In this document: piece after piece, positions 17,148 through 25,687 of the stretch | How positions within the stretch are numbered: position 1 is the first letter of the stretch | How the letters are laid out: every line of letters begins with the position of its first letter | Assembly: GCF_019693215.1 (NCBI RefSeq) | Contig: NZ_CP081183.1 | Location: 2,173,226-2,237,225, forward strand | DNA length: 64,000 bases | Reading direction: 5' to 3' | Source: Salinarchaeum sp. IM2453 | Lineage (GTDB): Archaea; Halobacteriota; Halobacteria; Halobacteriales; Salinarchaeaceae | Notes under the pieces: generated by a model | Seen by the model: only the letters and a program-made list of their open reading frames with translations | Told to the model about the DNA's origin: nothing | The model's database searches: none | Position numbers and translations under genes: made by a program

Positions 17148-17900
17148 TTGATGACTAATCAACCCGATCAGCAGGCAAGTGATCGTACTGATAACTCTGG
17201 TGAAACTTCGCGTCGAAGGTTTCTTCGCGGGTCTGTTGTGGGTGTTGGAGCCTTCTCAGCGGTAGCAGCCGCTGGGCTTATACGAACGCATGAGGTTGCA
17301 GCTGAAGTGCCTGATTCTGAGGGATACCTCGTGGTTGATTCAGAGATGTGTACAAATTGCAAAACTTGCATGTTAACATGCTCATCTGTCAATGAGGGGG
17401 AAGCGAGCCTCTCAAAGGCACGACTTCAGGTTACTGAAGACCCGCATGGAGTTGGAATGGAGTCAAGCAGAGCGTTTCCACATGATATTGAGGTAAACCA
17501 GTGCCGACAATGCGAAGAGGCACCTTGCGTTGATGTTTGTCCCACAAATGCACTCTATGCTGACGAGGAATCCGGCAATGTTCGACAAATCGAACAAGAG
17601 AAATGTGTTGGTTGTCGGCAGTGCATCGAGGCATGCCCTGTAGTTCCAACTAGAATTACTTGGACTATTGATGATCAAGTGGCTCAAAAGTGTGACTTGT
17701 GTACCAAATCTCCCAACTGGGATCAAGAGGGAGGTGTAGATGGAGATCAAGCATGTGTTGAAGTGTGTCCTATGGGATGTATCGAATATACAGAAGAGAA
17801 GCCAACTCAGGTCGGTGATGAGGGATACGATGTTAATCTGAAACGAGAGAATTGGCAAGAAAACTTTGCCGTCGGAGTTGACGGGGAGGAACCACCATGA
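17148..17900 (+). CDS. Tat-exported 4x[4Fe-4S] ferredoxin-like electron-transfer subunit
   Basis: A 250-residue protein with a Tat signal (SRRRFLRGSVVGVGAFSAV, residues ~21-40). It has four cysteine clusters: CTNCKTCMLTC, CRQCEEAPCVDVCP, CVGCRQCIEACP and CDLCTKS paired with CVEVCPMGC. This is the DmsB/NrfC-type four-cluster layout, which wires a catalytic subunit to a membrane anchor. Its stop overlaps the AOR start by 4 bp. Role: electron transfer from AOR to the cytochrome b at 20313, probably on the outer face. Start at 17148 or the next codon, 17151. Confidence 0.9.
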   Translation: MMTNQPDQQASDRTDNSGETSRRRFLRGSVVGVGAFSAVAAAGLIRTHEVAAEVPDSEGYLVVDSEMCTNCKTCMLTCSSVNEGEASLSKARLQVTEDPHGVGMESSRAFPHDIEVNQCRQCEEAPCVDVCPTNALYADEESGNVRQIEQEKCVGCRQCIEACPVVPTRITWTIDDQVAQKCDLCTKSPNWDQEGGVDGDQACVEVCPMGCIEYTEEKPTQVGDEGYDVNLKRENWQENFAVGVDGEEPP

Positions 17901-19927
17901 TTGGGCACGCAGGCAACATCCTTTACGTGAATCTAACTGACCGTACTGTGGATAAAATACCGACAGAAGCGTACAGCGAGTGGGTTGGAGGCCAAGGATT
18001 AGCATCAGCACTCATCTTTGACCTGATAGATGACTGGTCGACAGGCCCCTATGACCCGGAAAACGTGTATACAATTATGTCTTCCCCACTTGGAGGACTC
18101 CCAGTTCCACAAGGCCCTGGCGGCCGTACAAATCATAATTTCATTGGAGCCCAGCCATATCCCACTGAGTGGTACACTCGAAGTGGCATGGGTGGCCGAC
18201 TGGGAGGGATGCTAAAGATGGCTGGCTACGATGGTATCGCCATACAGGGAAGCGCCAATGATCCTGTCTGGATCAATATTATTGATAATGAGGTGACCAT
18301 TGAGAATGCAGACGACCTGTGGGGTCTTGACACATACGAGACACAAGCACAGATTTGGTCCCGATTACATGAGTCGTCCTCAAACTGGGAGCGACACAAT
18401 AATAGCTCACGATCTTCACAGCGATCTGCGATCGCCACCATCGGACCTGGAGGCGAGAATTTAAGTCGGAACGCTGCCATCATCCATGAATCTGGCAGCG
18501 GTGCTGGCCAGGGAGGTGGCGGTGCAGTGTGGGGATCAAAGAATCTCAAGGCAATCAGTGTGCTCGGAACGGGCGCTGTTGAGATCGCTAACCCAGGAGA
18601 ATTAATTGAATCTAGAAAGTGGATGATAGAAAATTATGGATACGATGTTGAATCTCCAGAGACATTAGGTGATCGACAGATTCCCCGCGAGGCTCGTCAA
18701 CTTGATCGACACCCAGCCTCGCATGCAATTGGAGTCGCTGGAATTCAGTCTGGGCTTGGCTGTATGGGCTGTCACGCAAGTTGTCGATCTCGGACAGAAA
18801 CAGGAAAAGGAAGAGGAAGCCAATGTGTCGACGTGGGGGCCGGAGTTATAGATAAAGAAGGCACTGAGGAACTAAACCGCGACTCGGATAATGTGCAAAA
18901 ATACGGGATTAATGCATGGACGGCATCTGATCTGGGATATCTATATTCCTTATATCAGCTGGGATTCTTTGGTGAGGACGGTGAAATGAATCCTGATCTT
19001 CCATGGAACGAGTATGGTGATGCCTCATTTGCAGAAGAGGTGTACGAAAAAATCGCTAACCGGGAAGGTATTGGTGACGACCTTGCTGAAGGAATGGTTA
19101 GAGCTGCCAAAGAGTGGGGAAGACTTGAGCAAGACCTTGCGACTGGTGAGTTAGCATATGAGAACTGGGGATATTCATCACACTATGACAACCGGGCATT
19201 TACATCAACATGGGGATATCCAAGCATACTGACATCAAGAGACGTGAACCAGCACCTGTTCGTTTATGACTTGTGGTGGATGCCATATAACTGGGAAATT
19301 GAAGGAGAATCTCCACCGGTATCGGCCTCAGAATCGGCTGAGCTTATTCAAAATAAAACACTTCCCCATGAGGTAATGCCAGACTACAGCACATCAGCAA
19401 TATACGGACAAAACGGAATTGAGACCACTGACTGGATTTTACAGTATTCACGGTTCTGGACCAACTCGGTCCAATTCTGCTCACAGGCACTTCCTGATTT
19501 GATTAATGGACATGCTGAGAACTATGATGGGGCTACTCCAGAAATTGAGCCCCGTTTTTTCAATGCTGTAACTGATGAGGATTTGACTTTCGAAGACGGA
19601 ATGGAAATTGGAGATCGTATTCTCCATTTAGATCGGGCAATCTGGACGCTGCAAGGCCGACATCGTGATCAAGAAGTTTTCCCCGACTATATTTATGAAG
19701 TCGAGAACCGACAAGGGCCATTTCCAGTTCAGACAGACGACGGGTGGGAGTACGAGTATATTGAACGTTCTTTAGACCGGTCTCAGGTAGAAGAATGGAA
19801 AACAGAATTCTATGAGTACAAAGGATGGGATGTCGACACTGGACGACCAACAAGAGAGTCACTGGAGGAACATGATCTGGGCTATGTGGCTGATAAACTA
19901 GAGGAGAAAGACGTCCTTCCAAGGTGA
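17897..19927 (+). CDS. Aldehyde ferredoxin oxidoreductase family protein (W/Mo-bis-pterin)
   Basis: A 676-residue AOR-family enzyme. The N-terminal domain starts IGHAGNILYVNLTDRTVDKI and has GPGGRTNHNFIGAQPYP and RSGMGGRLGGMLK for pterin contacts. The [4Fe-4S] ligands are CMGCHASC (near residue 292) with a distal Cys in SVQFCSQALPD. It lacks its own export signal. The Tat-bearing Fe-S partner and cytochrome b suggest a membrane respiratory complex rather than a ferredoxin-linked cytosolic enzyme; E. coli YdhV is the nearest known analogy by gene set. Aldehyde or another carbonyl substrate is likely but not shown. Confidence 0.9.
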   Translation: MIGHAGNILYVNLTDRTVDKIPTEAYSEWVGGQGLASALIFDLIDDWSTGPYDPENVYTIMSSPLGGLPVPQGPGGRTNHNFIGAQPYPTEWYTRSGMGGRLGGMLKMAGYDGIAIQGSANDPVWINIIDNEVTIENADDLWGLDTYETQAQIWSRLHESSSNWERHNNSSRSSQRSAIATIGPGGENLSRNAAIIHESGSGAGQGGGGAVWGSKNLKAISVLGTGAVEIANPGELIESRKWMIENYGYDVESPETLGDRQIPREARQLDRHPASHAIGVAGIQSGLGCMGCHASCRSRTETGKGRGSQCVDVGAGVIDKEGTEELNRDSDNVQKYGINAWTASDLGYLYSLYQLGFFGEDGEMNPDLPWNEYGDASFAEEVYEKIANREGIGDDLAEGMVRAAKEWGRLEQDLATGELAYENWGYSSHYDNRAFTSTWGYPSILTSRDVNQHLFVYDLWWMPYNWEIEGESPPVSASESAELIQNKTLPHEVMPDYSTSAIYGQNGIETTDWILQYSRFWTNSVQFCSQALPDLINGHAENYDGATPEIEPRFFNAVTDEDLTFEDGMEIGDRILHLDRAIWTLQGRHRDQEVFPDYIYEVENRQGPFPVQTDDGWEYEYIERSLDRSQVEEWKTEFYEYKGWDVDTGRPTRESLEEHDLGYVADKLEEKDVLPR

Positions 19928-19933
19928 TCAACA

Positions 19934-20323
19934 ATGCAACTACAACAACCATCTCCAGAACTTGCCAGACAGATTCTTTCAGACGTACCGTATGAAGATC
20001 GACTAACAGCATATAAGATGCGACATGGACCTGGACCACAGCGTCGGAGGCTTTACTCGCTTGAAGAAACTTCTGAATTTCTGTCGATCGATGATGGTGA
20101 TACTCTACAGCAACTTGGTGGAAAAGGCTCTGTCACAGATATTGATTTTGTGGAACTGCAAGACTGGGTTGCTGAAGTTATTGGTGACCAAGAACTCGCT
20201 GCAGCGATTCATAACGAAATTGTGGATGCAGACTGCTATCGAGAAAAGCTACAGCGTATCCAGCCCCTCCTCAAGTCACGAGTCGAACAATCTAAGAAAG
20301 TGGTGAATACTCATGGCGACTGA
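19934..20323 (+). CDS. Small hypothetical subunit or chaperone of the AOR complex
   Basis: A 129-residue acidic, cysteine-free protein (RQILSDVPYEDRLTAYKMRH, then DIDFVELQDWVAEVIGDQEL), mostly helical by eye, with no membrane segment or signal. It begins 6 bp after the AOR stop and its end overlaps the cytochrome b start by 11 bp, so it is in the operon. Comparable operons encode maturation or structural proteins here. I do not recognise the family. Confidence 0.7.
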   Translation: MQLQQPSPELARQILSDVPYEDRLTAYKMRHGPGPQRRRLYSLEETSEFLSIDDGDTLQQLGGKGSVTDIDFVELQDWVAEVIGDQELAAAIHNEIVDADCYREKLQRIQPLLKSRVEQSKKVVNTHGD

Positions 20324-21269
20324 AGAATCTACCTCACCCGATAGCTCGAAAAGTGCTCCTGAGCAGTTACTCGGTTCTGTAGAAAACTCTATCTCTAAAG
20401 GAACTAAGCATCTTATTGTTGCTGGCTTAATCCTTGGTGCAGTCGTTACTGGCATTTATATCGCGTGGACGAATAGCCAACTGTATACATTTGATACTGG
20501 ATTCGCACTAGCCAATCAATATGATATGCTCTTTGACACAGCAACATGGGCATTCCCCGCGGCTGCTTCCGTTGGGCTGATTGGCGGTGGAATCGCGTCT
20601 CTCGCTTCTCGCCCTCACTCGGTTACAGCAACTAAAATTGAACGGCACAAACCGTTTGGGACATTCCTCGAGCACTGGGTCATGGCAGCTGGACTTGTCC
20701 TTTTTGTTATTTCCTACTTTGCACTTGGATTTCTGATGTTCCCACGGCTTGTGACATCGACTGAATCAGTTGGATTTGCGATTAATCTCCATTTCATCGG
20801 GGGTGTTTTTATTGCGTTTGCCGCCTCCTACCATGTTGCTAGTGTCATTATGGGATCTAGACAATTTCTCTTCCCGACTATCTCTGATTTGAAGATGATT
20901 CCTGCAGATCTGAAATCAACATTGCATAGCAGTGATCAACCTCCAGCAACAGGACAGTACCGACCGATGCAGAAAGCTGTCTACTCAATCTGGGCTGTGA
21001 CGTTAGCTATAGTATCCATTGCTGCTGGGATTCGTATTTTCCCATATATCATCGGTTCTGGACCGATATATGGAACAGCCGTCACAGCGCAAGGAATTCT
21101 CACCTTAATAATAACTGTATTACTGATTGGTCATATCGCTTACTACACGTTAATCCCGTCGAACCGACCACTACTCATGTCTATGCTTACTGGCTGGTTG
21201 CCCCGTGAGTACGCAGAAAAGTACCATGACAACTGGACTAAGCAGCTGGATCAAAAACAGGATCAGTAG
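20313..21269 (+). CDS. Cytochrome b-type membrane anchor of the AOR complex
   Basis: A 318-residue membrane protein with about five to six hydrophobic segments (near 35-55, 75-95, 125-145, 160-185, 225-245, 255-280). Histidines lie in or beside helices (FLEHWVMAAG, NLHFIGG, SYHVASV, LLIGHIAYY) as expected for a di-heme cytochrome b. The end GWLPREYAEKYHDNW resembles formate dehydrogenase gamma subunits (FdnI type). Role: passing electrons from the Fe-S subunit to menaquinone. The start lies inside the preceding gene, implying translational coupling. Confidence 0.85.
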   Translation: MATEESTSPDSSKSAPEQLLGSVENSISKGTKHLIVAGLILGAVVTGIYIAWTNSQLYTFDTGFALANQYDMLFDTATWAFPAAASVGLIGGGIASLASRPHSVTATKIERHKPFGTFLEHWVMAAGLVLFVISYFALGFLMFPRLVTSTESVGFAINLHFIGGVFIAFAASYHVASVIMGSRQFLFPTISDLKMIPADLKSTLHSSDQPPATGQYRPMQKAVYSIWAVTLAIVSIAAGIRIFPYIIGSGPIYGTAVTAQGILTLIITVLLIGHIAYYTLIPSNRPLLMSMLTGWLPREYAEKYHDNWTKQLDQKQDQ

Positions 21270-21983
21270 ACCACAAAATAAAGAGTTGCCATACAATGTA
21301 GTAGCATTCACTTTACTTTTTATTTTAAATAAAACGAAAATAGGCTTAACTACGTGATCTTAGCATTTTATACAGTAATTCTACAGGGATACTGTGTTGC
21401 ATAGAGCACTATGACAGACTCACAATAGCATTGTTATCTCGCGAAGTCTCGGTAAACACGGAATGGGCATAACTGCTCTTATATACGTACAGCAGTGGAA
21501 ATTGAATTATCTACTCCTGATCGAGCTATATACGGAGTATGTTGGAGAAGAGGCGTATCAAATTTCCGGACATACAAGAGTATGACTGAATTGAAATTCC
21601 CAATTACGGACGAAAGAAATACTCTAAAAGCACAGTGGGCGTTATGTTATGCTGGTGAACATCCAATTGAACCATTGGTTATGGATACCAACTTATGATA
21701 ACGCTAACTCTCAAATCGGATTCAGAGACAGTGGGTTGGCTCCAATAAGAATTAACACACACTTCCGGATCTAGCTGGGAGAAGGAGTCAAACTAAGACA
21801 CTAGGCTTCTGTTGAACGTGACGCTTGTACTAGATTTGGCATTTCCTGTGAGGATTAGACTGCATACAGCATAGCTCATCAGCTCTGCCGACCTTTTCGT
21901 AGCAATTACTGTTGTGCTTGGCACTGTGCTGAACGGAGAGTGTATGTCAACGTGAACACGGCTGTTCTGACGGGTGGAACATA
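21270..21983. other. 700-bp gap, no recognised gene
   Basis: AT-rich at 21290-21360. A 67-codon frame at 21495-21698 (plus) is open but shows no known domain and could be a remnant. No palindrome family members. Confidence 0.4.
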
Positions 21984-22220
21984 TTATTTTCCTTTGTCGG
22001 ATAGAATAGCAACTCTTGAATAAAGATACCACAGTTGGATTACTAATCCGAAGAACGGAATCATGATCGTAATCTCTGGAACCCGTTCAACAGGGTTTTT
22101 TCCTGCTGTTGTATTGTCACCAGCAAAACGCCGAGTGTCTATCGTAATCAATATCCAGAGCAATAGTTGAAGAAGTAAAAGTGATATTAGAACTGCTGGT
22201 ATCAATCCATTCATTACCAT
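21984..22220 (-). CDS. Small two-helix membrane protein
   Basis: A 78-residue protein with an N-terminal helix (LIPAVLISLLLLQLLLWILI), a polar loop with Arg/Asp, and a second helix (IMIPFFGLVIQLWYLYS). A hairpin membrane topology with both ends on the same side is likely. Unrecognised family and no obvious partner; composition supports a real gene. Confidence 0.55.
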   Translation of the reverse strand: MVMNGLIPAVLISLLLLQLLLWILITIDTRRFAGDNTTAGKNPVERVPEITIMIPFFGLVIQLWYLYSRVAILSDKGK

Positions 22221-22811
22221 ATATTAATGACGCCGGAGTATAATCAGTGTGTGGGCATTCACCGGATTCCCGCTTGCATTTACACACACAGTTCCTGTTA
22301 ACACTAAAGAAAGTAACCAAAGTCAATTCTCCTCAAATATAACTGCTATTCTACTGAGATAGTCGAGCGTATGCGCCATCCTCAACGTTTGTCCGCTGGA
22401 TCTCTTTAGGTCATCGGAGCACTGCCGTTCATCAGCTAACATTGGTAGCATTTTCTCTTACTTTGATGTACAGCGTACTCGCGCTGGACTCCAGGATAAC
22501 ACCCCGTGTGCGAAATGAAATTGAAGCGGCCAGTGATATATATCGATATTAAGTTGAACCCATGTGATAATCCTGTCAATATCTAATGTATAGGCGGTTG
22601 AGGCAACTGCTCAGGGGCTTGACCCTGGAGAAGTTCACTCATTGGATGTCAGTCATACACTGATCCCCAGCTGGTTAGTACAGTGCTTACGTAATCAGTA
22701 TAATATGTGACCTTCCCGGCGGCTTCAGGTAGTTTTATACTGTCGGAAAATAGAAATTAAGCTATCGGGAGACACTTGTTTCTGATTGCGGATCAGGATC
22801 AGTGAGAAGTT
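22221..22811. other. Gap with a minimal palindrome element
   Basis: No gene recognised. It contains the shortest complete tnpB-type unit in the window (22590-22640). Confidence 0.5.
22590..22640. mobile_element. Minimal palindrome unit with both element ends
   Basis: TGTATAGGCGGTTGAGGC, a left-end signature shared with the tnpB element at 54 kb, is followed directly by the palindrome CTCAGGGGCTTGACCCTGGAG (22610-22630, one mismatched arm pair) and AAGTTCAC, the right-end signature. It is as if everything between the ends of a tnpB element had been removed. Confidence 0.7.
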
Positions 22812-22905
22812 GCAGGCCGGTGTGACCGCACCGACCTGCGACGGCTCCCGTAGGTGCGTACGGAAGCCATGCAGAGAATTACGCTACGAGACTATCAAAG
22901 TCTCG
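22812..22905 (+). promoter_or_regulatory. Three tandem hairpins upstream of the coiled-coil/XPB region
   Basis: Hairpin 1 at 22812-22839 (GCAGGCCGGTG / CACCGACCTGC), hairpin 2 at 22843-22868 (GGCTCCCGTA / TACGGAAGCC) and hairpin 3 at 22887-22905 (CGAGACT / AGTCTCG), with 3- and 18-bp spacers, ending 85 bp before the chosen start of the coiled-coil gene. Candidates are a structured 5' leader RNA, an operator array or a replication-type site. Confidence 0.55.
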
Positions 22906-22989
22906 CACGAACAGGTGTATCGCTAGCACATACCATCACCACCAACCCAGCACAGCAGCCTGCTTTTGCTACTACCAGAGGTGGTTGTG

Positions 22990-23880
22990 ATGAGTGATCT
23001 CGTTTCACGAGTTGACGCGCTTGAATCACAAGTGATCAAACTATCTGATCAACTTCAGGCCAAAGACGCACAGATTGACTCGCTGAAAGACGAGATTACA
23101 GAACTCAAAGAAGCAAATGAGGAATTACGTGAAGAAAACGACGAGTTACGCGATGAACTTGAAGAAACGAATGAAGAATTGGATGAGATCAATTCGACAA
23201 TGATTGATATTGAATCTAAACAAGAAGGTTGGGTCACAGAGTGGATCGACCAGTACCGAGACATGCTCTGTGAACTGCACAGCAAAGAACTGCAAAAGGG
23301 CAGTAAACTCCGGAAAGACCACGTCATGCCAGATCTGCTGCCAGACGGGCCTGACCAATTAAAAACAATCAAGCGAGACGGTGAAGTCTTCTACAAAGCC
23401 AAAGACCTTCCAGATGATATCGAAGCAAACGGCCCTGATGCCCTTCCATATGAGGATCTACTGCCAATTCAGAAATTAAACCGGATGGACGAGGATACGT
23501 TTAATCGAACGACAAATTCAGATGCTGAGGAGTTGGCAGCGGAACTGTGGGCTTCCCGTGGAGAGCGACATAGTCCGTGGAAACGTGGGTGTAAAAACGT
23601 CCGTGAGTATGTGTCTGCATCTGATCTAAAGATGTGGATTATTCGAGAACGATCAGATGTATCGCAGGAATACGCGAAGAAACTGGTATCCCGTATTATT
23701 GACGTGATGCATATGCTGACCCGAAATCGAATTCAGGTGAAGAAAAAGACACGTCGAACGGATGGGTTGACCTATCAGGAGCGACGCATCATTATCCCGG
23801 ATGACGCAGAGATTCCCGGAGAATCATCCCCGACAGATACCGATCAATCTAGTCCGGGGACAAGTGTCGTCACCGGATGA
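22990..23880 (+). CDS. Coiled-coil protein with C-terminal winged-helix-like region
   Basis: About 296 residues from ATG 22990, chosen because a GAGGTGGT ribosome-binding-like stretch lies just before it (an ATG at 22966 is also in frame). Residues ~1-75 form a long heptad coiled coil (SLKDEITELKEANEELREEN). The middle is polar, and residues ~185-265 (KRGCKNVREYVSASDLKMWI, YAKKLVSRIIDVMHML) look like a DNA-binding helical domain. Proteins of this build are common near haloarchaeal plasmid and provirus genes. Function unknown. Confidence 0.75.
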   Translation: MSDLVSRVDALESQVIKLSDQLQAKDAQIDSLKDEITELKEANEELREENDELRDELEETNEELDEINSTMIDIESKQEGWVTEWIDQYRDMLCELHSKELQKGSKLRKDHVMPDLLPDGPDQLKTIKRDGEVFYKAKDLPDDIEANGPDALPYEDLLPIQKLNRMDEDTFNRTTNSDAEELAAELWASRGERHSPWKRGCKNVREYVSASDLKMWIIRERSDVSQEYAKKLVSRIIDVMHMLTRNRIQVKKKTRRTDGLTYQERRIIIPDDAEIPGESSPTDTDQSSPGTSVVTG

Positions 23881-23905
23881 ACATGTCCCCGGGGCAAATT
23901 CCACC

Positions 23906-23929
23906 CCTGAGAAGGGTTAATCTCTCAGG
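23906..23929 (+). terminator. Hairpin after the coiled-coil gene
   Basis: CCTGAGA and TCTCAGG, a perfect 7-bp stem with a 10-base loop, 26 bp after the stop. Possible transcript end or processing site; there is no strong T-run. Confidence 0.4.
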
Positions 23930-23941
23930 CAACTAACCAAA

Positions 23942-24068
23942 TTATGTTAGTGCGGTTATGTTAGTGTCGTACGGTTAGTTGTATGTACGTTCTAGCAAAC
24001 GACGAGCAACGACGAAAGAGGGGGACGGGGCTAGAGGTCCCTTCCGGTGACGACACCTGTCACCGGAA
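23942..24068. repeat. Direct repeats and a perfect 10-bp inverted repeat
   Basis: TTATGTTAGTG occurs at 23942-23952 and again at 23956-23966, followed by a related GGTTAGTTG. Then TTCCGGTGAC (24042-24051) and its exact complement GTCACCGGAA (24059-24068). The set lies between the coiled-coil gene and XPB and could be regulator sites or iteron-like elements. Confidence 0.5.
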
Positions 24069-24235
24069 GCGTGGTTCACATGATCTTCTCTATTTAGCTC
24101 GTAATCAATTTGTCCCGGGTAATTTATGCCGCCGATTGTCACATCACCGCTCGTCCAAACGGCAGCCGGCCGCATCGTCTGGATATCTTCTCTAGTCCGT
24201 TTCCGGTCTGTCGTAACTATTCGTATGTCTGTCAA
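23975..24235 (-). CDS. Possible small ORF (hypothetical)
   Basis: An 86-codon minus-strand frame (MTDIRIVTTDRKRTREDIQT). It overlaps the inverted repeat and has no recognised domain. It may be spurious; listed because the spacing leaves room for it. Confidence 0.25.
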   Translation of the reverse strand: MTDIRIVTTDRKRTREDIQTMRPAAVWTSGDVTIGGINYPGQIDYELNREDHVNHASGDRCRHRKGPLAPSPSFVVARRLLERTYN

Positions 24236-24364
24236 ACCGGTATCAGACGTGTACTAAACAGTATCAAGAAGATTAAGCGCTTATTGAGTTAGCTCGTGTT
24301 GAATGAGATGATGTCAGCTCTTTGGAGGAAGTTTTACAAGACGGAATACGTAGTATATGACTGA

Positions 24365-25684
24365 ATGGAGTTGACGTTCGAGCGAGGAACAATTGCCATT
24401 GACGCTGAGCATACCGTTCCATATTCAAAGTGGGACGATCGAACCGGAACCAACCGTGCTCCCGGGTTCCGATACCACGACATCACGAACTATCTTACAG
24501 ATTCGGGAATTTCATACAAAGACAATGTGCTTGATCTGGTACCGTCACCAGAACTGTCCAGTGGCATTGAGCTACGCCCGTACCAACAGAACGCTCTGCA
24601 ACGCTGGCTGACTGACTGCCGTGGTGTGCTTGTTTTACCGACCGGTGCCGGCAAGACCTATATTGGAATGCAGGCTGTTGAAGAAGTCAACGCTCCGGCA
24701 TTTGTCGTCGTCCCCACGCTCGATTTAGTTGATCAATGGATTGAGGAGCTCCAAACATTTGACATCAACATTGGGGAATACACAGGCCGGGAAAAACAAA
24801 TCGAGCCGATCACAGTCTCTACATATGACTCTGCGTATAACCACGCTGAGAAGCTAGGAAATCAGTTTAAACTCATCGTGTTCGATGAGGTTCACCACCT
24901 TGCAGCAGAGGGTTATCGGCAGATTGCCGAATTGTTTGCTGCACCATGCCGTCTGGGACTAACCGCCACATACGAACGCGAAGATGAGAAACACGAAGCT
25001 TTGACCGAATTGCTAGGCGGCAAGGTCTACGAGATTGAGACTGAGGACTTGACTGGCGAATATCTCTCCGAGTACACAGTCGAACGCATCACCGTGGAGC
25101 TAACTCCCGAGGAACGTAGCGCATACGACGAACACGTTGAAACTTTTCGGGATTATCTTCGGTTGACAAACATCACAATGCGTGGTCCTCAGGACTTCCA
25201 AAAAGTTGTGCTGCGAAGCGGAAGTGATCCACGCGCGTGGCAGGCGGTTCGTGCTCGTAACGAAGCGCGGCAGATTGCGTACAATTCTGAGGGTAAAATT
25301 GATGAATTAGCCACTCTGTTAGACCGGCACCGTGAGGATCGAGTTATTATTTTTACTCGATACAATGACCTTGTTCACCGGGTTTCTGATCGATTTTTTA
25401 TTCCTCCGATTACTCATAAGACAGGTAAAGACGAACGCCGCCGGATACTGCAACGGTTTCGAGATGGTACGTACTCGGCAATTGTTAGCTCACAGGTATT
25501 AGACGAAGGTGTTGATGTGCCGGATGCAAACGTTGGTATCATCCTGAGTGGTACGGGCAGCAGCCGTCAGTACCGTCAGCGCCTTGGAAGAATTCTCCGT
25601 CCTTCTGGTGATGTTGCTCAGCTATATGAACTCGTTTCCAGTGGCACCGGTGAAATCAGAACATCGTCCAGACGGAAAGTCTAA
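24365..25684 (+). CDS. XPB/Rad25-type DNA repair helicase
   Basis: A 439-residue SF2 helicase. N-terminal damage-recognition part, then YQQNALQRW, Walker A LPTGAGKTYIG (~residue 98), DEVHH (motif II), LTATYERED with the RED motif diagnostic of XPB, a thumb-like insertion, and the second RecA domain with IIFTRYND, SSQVLDEGVDVP and motif VI QYRQRLGRILRP. XPB opens DNA around lesions in nucleotide excision repair. The Bax1 gene follows after a 3-bp gap, as in many archaea. A start 5' of the window's first ATG was not found. Confidence 0.9.
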   Translation: MELTFERGTIAIDAEHTVPYSKWDDRTGTNRAPGFRYHDITNYLTDSGISYKDNVLDLVPSPELSSGIELRPYQQNALQRWLTDCRGVLVLPTGAGKTYIGMQAVEEVNAPAFVVVPTLDLVDQWIEELQTFDINIGEYTGREKQIEPITVSTYDSAYNHAEKLGNQFKLIVFDEVHHLAAEGYRQIAELFAAPCRLGLTATYEREDEKHEALTELLGGKVYEIETEDLTGEYLSEYTVERITVELTPEERSAYDEHVETFRDYLRLTNITMRGPQDFQKVVLRSGSDPRAWQAVRARNEARQIAYNSEGKIDELATLLDRHREDRVIIFTRYNDLVHRVSDRFFIPPITHKTGKDERRRILQRFRDGTYSAIVSSQVLDEGVDVPDANVGIILSGTGSSRQYRQRLGRILRPSGDVAQLYELVSSGTGEIRTSSRRKV

Positions 25685-25687
25685 TCT

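Noticed and set aside
24393-24611. Overlapping frames inside the helicase gene
   Set aside because: Out-of-frame shadows of a gene with all helicase motifs.
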